Assembly: GCA_902784045.1 (NCBI GenBank)
Contig: CACZTE010000008.1
Location: 1-5,303 of the forward strand
DNA: 5,303 bases
From: an uncultured Eubacterium sp.
GTDB lineage: Bacteria; Bacillota; Clostridia; Eubacteriales; Eubacteriaceae
Direction of reading: 5' to 3'
Shown: in pieces, positions 1-5,030 of the stretch
Position numbering within the stretch: position 1 is the first letter of the stretch
Layout of the letters: each line of letters opens with the position of its first letter
Made by a program: the position numbers and the translations under genes
The notes under the pieces: model-generated
Databases searched by the model: none
The model's input: the letters and a program-made list of their open reading frames with translations, nothing else
Told to the model about the DNA's origin: nothing

Positions 1-396
1 GTCATTATGTTTTCTATCCGTAAAATCAGTGATGACACGAAGTTTCGCAAGGATATGTTTAAGAGCAAAAGAAAGCGCGTTGAAGAAATATGGGAAGGTG
101 AACAGATTATGGGCGTGACGGATATTGTTAAGTTCGCTCCAAGTGCCTGTAATTCCCAGCCGTGGCTTGTCAAGAACAATGGGGAGCTTTCGGTTTACAG
201 ATACAAAAAGCCCGGCAAAAGAGGAATAATGCCTTCGAATAAGGTTTCATTTTACAATCGAATCGATATAGGAATTTTCATTTGCTTTATGGATATTTGC
301 CTTGCGCATAACGGAATCGCTTTTGAGAAAGAACTGTATTCTGATGATGGCGAAGATAAAGAATTCGTGTTGAACGCAAAGTATAGGTTTGATTGA
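1..396 (+). CDS. Nitroreductase-family protein (TM1586-type), C-terminal part, cut by window start
   Basis: The reading frame is open from base 1, so the ATG at 7 is probably an internal methionine and the true start lies outside the window. About 131 codons are visible, ending in TGA at 394-396. Counting from that Met, residues 44-53 read APSACNSQPW and residues 83-90 read YNRIDIGI. These match the second half of the putative TM nitroreductase family (Pfam TM1586_NiRdase type), in which two nitroreductase-like halves bind a flavin; from memory the full proteins are roughly twice this length. Such proteins are presumed cytosolic FMN oxidoreductases, but the substrate is unknown. The stop is 72 bases before the radical SAM gene on the same strand, so the two may share a transcript. 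Family membership is fairly secure; a biochemical role cannot be read from this fragment. Confidence 0.8.
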   Translation, partial: VIMFSIRKISDDTKFRKDMFKSKRKRVEEIWEGEQIMGVTDIVKFAPSACNSQPWLVKNNGELSVYRYKKPGKRGIMPSNKVSFYNRIDIGIFICFMDICLAHNGIAFEKELYSDDGEDKEFVLNAKYRFD

Positions 397-468
397 AAAA
401 GTCACGTTTTCGCCGAAGGCAACACCGAAATGACTGAATAGAACAGGCCAAAGGGCCGGGAGAGAAAG

Positions 469-1563
469 ATGACATCCAATTTTAATCTTCAGGAATACCT
501 ATCCAAAGGGGTAGAGCGTTTGATGGCAGACGTGCTCAAAACGACGTTTAAACATCCCAGAGAGAGCGCTTTTATGGTGAAATTCGCCGCCGCGACGGCA
601 GCCGCGAGCAAAAAGCGCAGGGAAGCCGAGGCGCGCGGGCAGCACATTCCCTCATTTTTGATTGCCAGCGTCACCAGCCGGTGCAATCTTCACTGCGCGG
701 GCTGTTATTCCCGCTGCAATGACGCCACCGTTGACGCGTTGCCCGTCCGGCAACTGTCTGATGAAGATTGGCTGCGCCTTTTCAGTGAGGCCGACGCCCT
801 TGGCATCAGTTTTATTCTGCTGGCCGGCGGCGAGCCCATGCTGCGCCGGGACATTATGGAGGCGGCAGGCAAGTGCCCCAATATCCTTTTCCCGATTTTT
901 ACCAACGGAACCTTTATGGATGAACGCTATTTTGACCTTTTTGACAAATGCCGCAATTTGGTGCCAATCATGAGCATCGAGGGCGGAAAAGCGGCCACCG
1001 ACGTGAGACGCGGCCGGGGCATCTATGACAGATTGATTCGCAATATGGACGAACTGTGTCGGCGAGGATTGATTTTCGGCGCTTCCATCACCGTGACGAC
1101 CCAAAATATCAGGGAGGTGACGTCCGACGCGTTTTTGAAAAACCTGTCTGACCGGGGGTGTCAAGCGGTGATTTATGTGGAATATGTTCCCGTGACGGAG
1201 GCGAGCGGGGATTTGGCGCCGGGCGATGAAGAGCGGGCATATCTGCGGGAAGAGCTGAAGCGCCGCAGAGCGAATCATCCGGAGATGGTGTACATCTCGT
1301 TTCCCGGTGATGAAAAGCGCTCCGGCGGTTGCGTCGCGGCCGGGCGCGGCTTTTTCCACATCAATTCCCACGGCGGCGCGGAGCCTTGTCCCTTCTCGCC
1401 CTATTCCGACGTGAACGTCCGTGAGACGGGCCTTGAAGGCGCGTTAAACTCTCCGCTGTTTTCGGCACTGCGCGAAGGCGGCATACTGGAGAATGATCAC
1501 ACGGGCGGCTGTGTGCTGTATGAGCAGCGGGACGCGGTGGAAAAGCTTTTGACTGTTCAATGA
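469..1563 (+). CDS. Radical SAM protein with SPASM-like C-terminal cysteines
   Basis: This is a complete 364-residue protein. The ATG at 469 follows a GGGAG ribosome binding site (458-462) by six bases. Residues 72-79 (CNLHCAGC) give the CxxxCxxC motif that ligates the radical SAM [4Fe-4S] cluster with C72, C76 and C79; C83 lies just after. AGGEP at 119-123 is the SAM-binding GGE motif. The barrel continues through FPIFTNG (141-147) and MSIEGG (168-173). The C-terminal part carries GGC (C288), EPCPFSPYSD (C307) and GGC (C348), a spaced cysteine set suggesting an auxiliary cluster of SPASM/twitch type. A basic, mostly helical N-terminal extension of about 60 residues includes HPRESAF. The layout fits an uncharacterised radical SAM family widespread in anaerobes. 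It is expected to be a cytosolic SAM-cleaving enzyme, substrate unknown. No small precursor peptide is seen beside it, so RiPP maturation is not supported here. Confidence 0.9.
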   Translation: MTSNFNLQEYLSKGVERLMADVLKTTFKHPRESAFMVKFAAATAAASKKRREAEARGQHIPSFLIASVTSRCNLHCAGCYSRCNDATVDALPVRQLSDEDWLRLFSEADALGISFILLAGGEPMLRRDIMEAAGKCPNILFPIFTNGTFMDERYFDLFDKCRNLVPIMSIEGGKAATDVRRGRGIYDRLIRNMDELCRRGLIFGASITVTTQNIREVTSDAFLKNLSDRGCQAVIYVEYVPVTEASGDLAPGDEERAYLREELKRRRANHPEMVYISFPGDEKRSGGCVAAGRGFFHINSHGGAEPCPFSPYSDVNVRETGLEGALNSPLFSALREGGILENDHTGGCVLYEQRDAVEKLLTVQ

Positions 1564-1624
1564 GCGGGATCATTCGCAATTGATTTCAGTTGACATCCGG
1601 AAACAGGATAGGATTGGGTAAAAA

Positions 1625-2416
1625 ATGGGTGAAATCATGAATGCTGAAGTTTTATTGGGCATTATGCTGCCTTTAATCGGCACCAGTCAGGGCGCGGCGC
1701 TGGTGTTTTTGCTGCGTGAAAACATTTCCGAGAATCTGCGGAAAATCCTGACGGGTTTTGCCGCGGGTGTGATGGTCGCGGCGTCATTTTGGAGCCTTTT
1801 GCAGCCGGCGCTGGACAGCAGTCAACATCTGGGCGCGCTGGCCTTTGTGCCTGCTGCCGTCGGTTTTTTGATCGGTGTCGGCTTTTTGTTGCTATTGGAT
1901 ATCGCCACGCCGCATATGCATATGGATCATCAGGATGAAGGACCAAAGTCCGGCCTGAAGCGCACCACCAAGCTGATTCTTGCCGTCACGCTGCACAATA
2001 TTCCGGAAGGAATGGCGGTCGGCGTGGTCTACGCGGGTTTTTTGGCCAACAATGCGGGCATCACTTCAGCCGGCGCGCTGGCTTTGTCCCTCGGTATCGC
2101 GATTCAGAATTTTCCGGAGGGAGCCATTGTGTCCATGCCGCTGCGGGCCGAGGGAATGAGCAAGGGAAAAACCTTTCTTTACGGCGTTTTGTCCGGTGTG
2201 GTCGAGCCCATTACAGCGGTGATAACCATCGCGGCGGCTGGCGCTTTGGTGCCGGTCATGCCGTATCTGCTGGCTTTCGCGGCAGGCGCGATGATGTATG
2301 TGGTGGTGGAGGAATTGATTCCCGAAATGTCGGAAGGCAGGCATTCCAATTGGGGAACAATTGCCTTTTCCCTTGGGTTTGTGCTGATGATGATTCTCGA
2401 TGTGACCCTGGGATAA
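1625..2416 (+). CDS. ZIP-family divalent metal transporter (ZupT-like)
   Basis: This 263-residue integral membrane protein probably imports Zn2+ or related divalent metals into the cytosol. It shows about eight hydrophobic segments (near residues 8-30, 41-60, 70-92, 115-140, 145-172, 184-208, 210-230 and 243-262). Signature motifs are LHNIPEGMAVG (HNIPEG 124-129) in the fourth segment and QNFPEG (161-166) in the fifth, which form the metal site in ZIP transporters. EELIPE follows at 229-234. The loop between segments three and four has a small histidine cluster, PHMHMDH (96-102), a usual metal-binding feature. Two starts are possible: ATG 1625, or ATG 1637, which has GGGTGA four bases upstream; the longer form is given. 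It follows the radical SAM gene by 61 bases on the same strand, suggesting an operon. Metal specificity and transport direction cannot be decided from sequence. Confidence 0.93.
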   Translation: MGEIMNAEVLLGIMLPLIGTSQGAALVFLLRENISENLRKILTGFAAGVMVAASFWSLLQPALDSSQHLGALAFVPAAVGFLIGVGFLLLLDIATPHMHMDHQDEGPKSGLKRTTKLILAVTLHNIPEGMAVGVVYAGFLANNAGITSAGALALSLGIAIQNFPEGAIVSMPLRAEGMSKGKTFLYGVLSGVVEPITAVITIAAAGALVPVMPYLLAFAAGAMMYVVVEELIPEMSEGRHSNWGTIAFSLGFVLMMILDVTLG

Positions 2417-2726
2417 CAGCCGATACAACGACGCCCGCAGACAAAAAGGTGATTTGACGCTTCGCCGTTTTCCGCTTATCAAAGGGAGATGATGACCGGA
2501 CGTGATTCGCGGGAATTTTTTAAAACAGAATTTTTTGATGGGTCTGCCATCGCCGGGGAAATCGCTTTTTCCGACGTTTTCCGCGCGAAAAGGCCGATCA
2601 ACAGCCATTTTGAGCTTTCACGGTTCTGCCGCAATTGACGGCGGAAACATGAAGGCTTTTTTTATGTGAGGACACGAGGCAGGTATTTCGCGCGCGAATG
2701 TTGACTTCCCGTAGGCAAAACGCTGA
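2417..2726. other. Intergenic stretch, no gene seen
   Basis: No credible coding sequence is seen between the ZIP transporter stop and the parS-like array. The stretch holds a terminator candidate (2613-2663) and a 9-base direct repeat GAATTTTTT at 2513-2521 and 2528-2536. Several short GC-rich inverted repeats built on CGCGAAAA-like cores occur around 2575-2592. Reading frames crossing it are antisense to the transporter or made of low-quality peptide. Confidence 0.6.
2613..2663 (+). terminator. Candidate rho-independent terminator after the ZIP gene
   Basis: An outer stem pairs AGCTTTCA (2613-2620) with TGAAGGCT (2650-2657), including one G-U pair. After a small internal loop, an inner stem pairs TCTGCCG (2625-2631) with CGGCGGA (2639-2645) across a 7-base loop. 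A run of seven Ts (2657-2663) follows immediately. It lies about 200 bases after the transporter stop, which is rather far, but it would separate the metabolic genes from the replication-type region. Confidence 0.6.
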
Positions 2727-2786
2727 TTTCCCACATGAAATACTTTGTTGTTCTACATGAAATACTTTGTTGTTCCACATGAAAAA
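2727..2786. promoter_or_regulatory. Three parS-like ParB-binding sites in a 22-base tandem array
   Basis: Three 16-base sites begin at 2727, 2749 and 2771. The first two full units are near identical over 22 bases, and the third diverges after ACATGAAA. Compared with the general bacterial parS (TGTTTCACGTGAAACA), I count about 11, 12 and 13 of 16 matches. Against the TGTTTCACGTGGAACA variant, read on the - strand, I count 12, 13 and 14 of 16. The central CACGTG is CATGTG on the - strand in every copy, so these are divergent sites. The 22-base period is two helical turns, placing all sites on one face of the DNA. No ParB gene is in the window. They could instead be operators for the downstream initiator gene. 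Confidence 0.5.
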
Positions 2787-2830
2787 CAATATCTTGTTGC
2801 AGTAGATATGGCCTCAATTAAAATAAATTT

Positions 2831-2860
2831 TATGCATAAATGCATATTTTATATGCATAT
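2831..2860. promoter_or_regulatory. ATGCAT dyads upstream of the rep promoter (operator candidate)
   Basis: TATGCAT (2831-2837) and ATGCATA (2840-2846) form a perfect inverted repeat with a 2-base spacer. A 10-base palindrome ATATGCATAT follows at 2851-2860. All lie in AT-rich DNA ending about 30 bases before the -35 box of the rep promoter. That position suits an operator or an upstream activating region; the binding protein is unknown. Confidence 0.4.
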
Positions 2861-2888
2861 TTGATAATAAAATTAAAAATTTTTTGTA

Positions 2889-2917
2889 TTGACAGCGAGA
2901 AAATGAAGTTGTATAAT
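2889..2917 (+). promoter_or_regulatory. Consensus sigma-A promoter for the rep gene
   Basis: TTGACA (2889-2894) and TATAAT (2912-2917) both match the housekeeping consensus exactly, with the optimal 17-base spacer. An A/T-rich tract immediately upstream (about 2862-2888) could act as an UP element. Transcription would start near 2924 and give a leader of about 195 bases before the rep start codon. It is the best promoter in the window. Confidence 0.8.
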
Positions 2918-2937
2918 AGATTTAATCAAAGGCTTAC

Positions 2938-3021
2938 ATGTCGCAAATTCAAGTCAATTTCGCGGTGCTGTCGCTGATACGCGTTTGCCGCGGCACCCGG
3001 GCGCGAAAAAGCGCCGATTGA
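2938..3021 (+). CDS. Possible 27-codon leader peptide before rep
   Basis: An ATG at 2938 sits about 14 bases after the predicted transcription start. It is preceded by AAAGG (2928-2932) with a 5-base spacing and opens a 27-codon frame ending in TGA at 3019-3021. The peptide begins MSQIQVNFAVLSLIRVCRG and ends in a basic ARKSAD tail. It resembles no family I know. Its position in a structured leader suggests either a translated regulatory leader peptide or chance. Confidence is low because the frame is very short and lies in GC-rich DNA. Confidence 0.2.
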   Translation: MSQIQVNFAVLSLIRVCRGTRARKSAD

Positions 3022-3064
3022 CCGGGATAGGCGCGGCGGCGAAATGGCCGGCCTTTTGCCGCGC
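2986..3064 (+). promoter_or_regulatory. GC-rich structured leader of the rep transcript
   Basis: The leader switches abruptly from AT-rich to GC-rich. It contains a 10-base palindrome TGCCGCGGCA (2986-2995), a GGCCGGCC palindrome (3046-3053), and a 7-bp stem GCGCGGC (3031-3037) with GCCGCGC (3058-3064). No T-tract directly follows the stem. A T-run (3092-3098) comes 27 bases later, just before the ribosome binding site. The structure could modulate rep translation or host a countertranscript target, but nothing proves this. Confidence 0.35.
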
Positions 3065-3118
3065 GAGGTGAGCTTTTGACGCTTGACATAATTTTTTTAG
3101 AAAAAGGGGAGTTTGTAT

Positions 3119-3886
3119 ATGGCACGAAGAAGAATGATATCAAAAGATGTATGGGATGAACCGGACTTTAACAGCATGACCAAAACGGCGCAGGTGCTCT
3201 ATGTCAATCTTGTGCTGAATGCCGATGATGAAGGATTTGTGATTAACCCGGATGAGATCAAAAAAAGCAAAAAATGCACGGACAATGCCATGCAGGAATT
3301 GATCGATAATGGATATATCATCATGTTTGACAGCGGCAAGGCGGTGGTCAGACATTGGTATATGATGAATCGCGTTGACAAGGATAAATTTAAGGAAACC
3401 AAATGTCAAGATGACAAATCATTGCTCCTTCTCAACGGCGATGTCTATGAATTGGATCCTGACGCCGAAGGCGCTTCGACCGAGGGTGATGAAGAAGACG
3501 CGTCGGCCTCAGCGGACGGGAAAGTCCGGGAAAACCGCCCGAGCGTCAAGAATGTGGTGAAGGACCAATACACCCAACGTTTTGAACTTTTATGGAATCA
3601 TTACCCCAGGAAAAATGACAAACAGAAAGCGTTTATAGCCTTTAAAAACGCCTTGAACGAAGGCGTGCCTTTTGAGACGATTTACTATGGATTTGAACGG
3701 TATAACCAGTTCGTTAAAAACCATCACATTGACGAAAAAGACGTGATTTACGGCGTGACCTTTATTAACAAACGGAAGTGGGAGGATGATTTCGGAGAGG
3801 CGCGGGCGGCAAAGGATTCACGGGAAGCGGCGGATATACCGCCGGCAAATGACAAGGCCGAGGGGATTTCCGACCACCTGTTATGA
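3119..3886 (+). CDS. Phage/plasmid-type replisome-organizer or replication-initiator-like protein
   Basis: This 255-residue protein starts at ATG 3119, where AGGGGAG (3105-3111) sits seven bases upstream and the N-terminus reads MARRRM, as in phage replisome organizers. Residues 1-105 form a compact, probably winged-helix domain: MARRRMISKDVWDEPDF, then AQVLYVNLVLNADDEGFV (25-41), FDSGKAVVRHW (70-80) and NRVDKDKFK (84-92). An acidic, low-complexity linker covers about 112-150. A second domain (about 151-225) begins FELLWNHYPRK (155-165) and ends TFINKRKWEDDF (214-225), the FxxxWxxYPRK...WED pattern of phage replication proteins related to DnaD-type helicase-loading factors. By family it would bind origin DNA and recruit the replicative helicase. 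The context fits: a strong promoter and operator-like sites upstream, iterons downstream. It could belong to a plasmid, phage-plasmid or integrated element. No catalytic Rep motif is present, so rolling-circle initiation is unlikely. Confidence 0.75.
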   Translation: MARRRMISKDVWDEPDFNSMTKTAQVLYVNLVLNADDEGFVINPDEIKKSKKCTDNAMQELIDNGYIIMFDSGKAVVRHWYMMNRVDKDKFKETKCQDDKSLLLLNGDVYELDPDAEGASTEGDEEDASASADGKVRENRPSVKNVVKDQYTQRFELLWNHYPRKNDKQKAFIAFKNALNEGVPFETIYYGFERYNQFVKNHHIDEKDVIYGVTFINKRKWEDDFGEARAAKDSREAADIPPANDKAEGISDHLL

Positions 3887-3891
3887 TGCCC

Positions 3892-3979
3892 GTGTTGCGC
3901 CTGCGTTGTACCAGCGTTGCGGCCGCGTCATGTCTGCACCGGGTCTGCAACGGGTCTGCACCGAGTCTGTTGCGATCCG
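3892..3979. repeat. GC-rich 11-base-period array directly after rep
   Basis: Three near-identical 11-base units, GCACCGGGTCT (3936), GCAACGGGTCT (3947) and GCACCGAGTCT (3958), are contiguous. Flanking DNA keeps the register more loosely: units at 3892, 3903, 3914 and 3925 begin GTGTTG, GCGTTG, GCGTTG and GCGTCA, and one at 3969 begins GTTGCG. The three central copies are certain; the outer ones are degenerate. The period is not a multiple of three, so it does not arise from a repeated peptide. Confidence 0.65.
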
Positions 3980-4019
3980 TTTTTCGTCCGATACGCCTGA
4001 AAATGATGAGATCACGGCG

Positions 4020-4107
4020 GCGTGAGAGCATCGTGAAAACAGCTTGAAACCATCGCGGGCCCTTCGTGACATTGTCGTGAATCTATCGCGAAGGCGTCGC
4101 GTTTAAA
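4020..4107. repeat. 11-base-period TCGTGAAA array, copy A (about 8 units)
   Basis: Consecutive 11-base units start at 4020, 4031, 4042, 4053, 4064, 4075, 4086 and 4097. Most begin (T/G)CGTGA or TCGCG; the clearest are TCGTGAAAACA (4031) and GCTTGAAACCA (4042). The register is kept without a slip over 88 bases. The consensus, roughly TCGTGAAACCA, is shared with the array at 4915-4980. An 11-base period puts each unit on nearly the same helical face, as in DNA bound by multimeric ribbon-helix-helix or ParR-like proteins. Confidence 0.7.
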
Positions 4108-4323
4108 AAAAGAGCGGGAAATATCCACTTGTTTTCACGGCGGTAAAACCGTGTTTGGAAACAGGGAAGAAGGCAACGGACAAAGGTCTGAAAACCGCTT
4201 GATGACGCCGAATGATCGTTGTTGCCTCCGGACAGAAAGATGGCTTTTTGCCGATGAAAAAAAAGTCCGGCACTTTAGGCTGTGAAATCGCAAAAAGGCC
4301 CCCTAGGGTAGGTGAGGAGAGGA

Positions 4324-4403
4324 TAGTTTAATTTAGTTTAGTTTAGGTTGTCTCTATTCGTCAGTATAAATAAAAACAAAAAAACTTCTTCTTCTTCTCC
4401 TCC
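4324..4403. promoter_or_regulatory. AT-rich TAGTT repeats and pyrimidine tract (candidate unwinding element)
   Basis: The 5-base unit TAGTT (one copy TAATT) runs in tandem from 4324 to about 4347. An AT-rich stretch with an A-run (about 4361-4384) follows, then a pure pyrimidine tract of (CTT)4 followed by CTCCTCC (4385-4403). The block ends eight bases before the first iteron. An easily melted segment next to iterons is the standard place for a duplex-unwinding element in initiator-controlled origins; the function here is inferred. Confidence 0.45.
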
Positions 4404-4410
4404 ACTATAA

Positions 4411-4602
4411 ATTGACTAACTCTAAGTATTGAGTATCTCTAAGTATTGAGTATCTCAAAGTTATTGAGTATCTCTAAGTATTGACTGTCTCAAAGAATTG
4501 AGAAACTTAAGGTATTCACAATCTTTGGGGTATTGACAAACCTAAGGTCATTGACAATCTCACGTTTATTGACAAACACAGGGATTTGACCGACGTGACG
4601 TG
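4411..4602. repeat. Iteron array: ten clear and one degenerate 17/18-base direct repeats
   Basis: Units start at 4411, 4428, 4445, 4463, 4480, 4497, 4514, 4532, 4550, 4568 and 4585, each 17 or 18 bases long and abutting the next. The consensus is ATTGASWAWCTCTAAGT (S = C/G, W = A/T). The units at 4428 and 4463 are identical over 17 bases. The ATTGA head is kept in nine units, ATTCA appears at 4514, and the last unit starts TTTGA. Copies diverge progressively to the right. Contiguous direct repeats close to an initiator-like gene are the hallmark of iteron origins, where they bind the initiator and control copy number. Which protein binds is not shown by the sequence. Confidence 0.85.
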
Positions 4603-4606
4603 TTTT

Positions 4607-4631
4607 CGGTTTCGTCATCCTGACGAAACCG
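4607..4631. repeat. Perfect 11-bp inverted repeat next to the iterons
   Basis: CGGTTTCGTCA (4607-4617) and TGACGAAACCG (4621-4631) are exact reverse complements separated by TCC. The hairpin begins five bases after the last degenerate iteron. No T-run follows directly, so a terminator is less likely than a protein site or a single-strand hairpin signal at the origin. Confidence 0.7.
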
Positions 4632-4762
4632 TCATCGCGGTCACCCTGTCGGGTATATATTTTTGTTTTGGGGTTATCGGAGAAGCCGGATTTTGTCCTG
4701 TTTGCGGGGATTTGGGAATTGATTGACGAAGCGTCATTACGGGCCTTTCGCTGTTTTCGTCG

Positions 4763-4822
4763 AATTGGGAATGAGGGAAGAAAATTGGGAATGAGGGGAG
4801 AAAATCGGGAATGAGAGAAAGA
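4763..4822. repeat. Three 20-base purine-rich direct repeats plus AT-rich flank
   Basis: Units at 4763, 4783 and 4803 share AATTGGGAATGAGGG or close variants. The first two differ at one base; the third has several changes. They are immediately followed by an A/T-only stretch with ATATAAATATAAATAA (about 4824-4846). A partial relative, TTTGGGAATTGA, is at 4711-4722. This is a second iteron-like set distinct from the ATTGA array, possibly a second binding protein or accessory origin. Confidence 0.75.
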
Positions 4823-4914
4823 GAAATAATATATAAATATAAATAACAGCACCGTTTTGACGCAGTGCTCAGGCGGTAAAAGCGTCGGCGTGATCATCAT
4901 TATCAAGCTCACGG

Positions 4915-4980
4915 CAGTGAAAAGATGGGGAAAATACAGTGAAACCATCGTGAAACATCGGCGAAATGTCCGTGAAAATG
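4915..4980. repeat. 11-base-period GTGAAA array, copy B (6 units)
   Basis: Six contiguous 11-base units start at 4915, 4926, 4937, 4948, 4959 and 4970. At the same position in each lies G(T/G/C)GAAA: GTGAAA at 4917, 4939, 4950 and 4972, GGGAAA at 4928, GCGAAA at 4961. CAGTGAAACCA (4937) and TCGTGAAACAT (4948) match the consensus of the array at 4020-4107. The phased A-tracts predict intrinsic curvature as well as a regular protein-binding face. Confidence 0.75.
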
Positions 4981-5030
4981 ATTTTGGGCGAAGTTTGTAA
5001 GCTTGTATTTTAAACAAATCACAGGATGCT

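Noticed and set aside
652..1371. 239-codon open frame on the - strand
   Set aside because: It is fully antisense to the radical SAM gene, whose motifs on the + strand are clear; it is a shadow of GC-biased codons.
1590..1595. TTGACA as a promoter for the ZIP gene
   Set aside because: There is no acceptable -10 at 16-18 bases; the closest, TAGGAT, is only 13 bases away.
2598..2789. 63-codon - strand frame with FHVEQ-like peptide
   Set aside because: The peptide is produced by the parS-like repeats themselves and the frame ends inside the terminator; it has no recognised domain.
2727..2800. CRISPR-like short direct repeats
   Set aside because: The units abut one another with no unique spacers; this also holds for the 17/18-, 20- and 11-base arrays, so none is a CRISPR.
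3083..3088. TTGACA as a second rep promoter
   Set aside because: No -10-like hexamer occurs at 16-18 bases; that position is the GGGGAG ribosome binding site.
3113..3118. TTG start two codons before the rep ATG
   Set aside because: The ribosome binding site AGGGGAG ends at 3111, leaving one base to the TTG but seven to ATG 3119, and the family N-terminus begins MARRRM.
3786..4025. 79-codon + strand frame overlapping the end of rep
   Set aside because: It overlaps the rep gene in another frame and continues through the 11-base array; its arginine-rich peptide has no recognised family.
4121..4129. DnaA-box-like ATATCCACT
   Set aside because: It matches TTATCCACA at only seven of nine positions and is a single site, so it is not enough to call a DnaA box or oriC.
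4490..5017. 175-codon open frame on the - strand
   Set aside because: It runs through the iterons, the 20-base repeats and the 11-base array. The peptide is low-complexity with repeated VN-type runs forced by the DNA repeats, and no domain is recognised.
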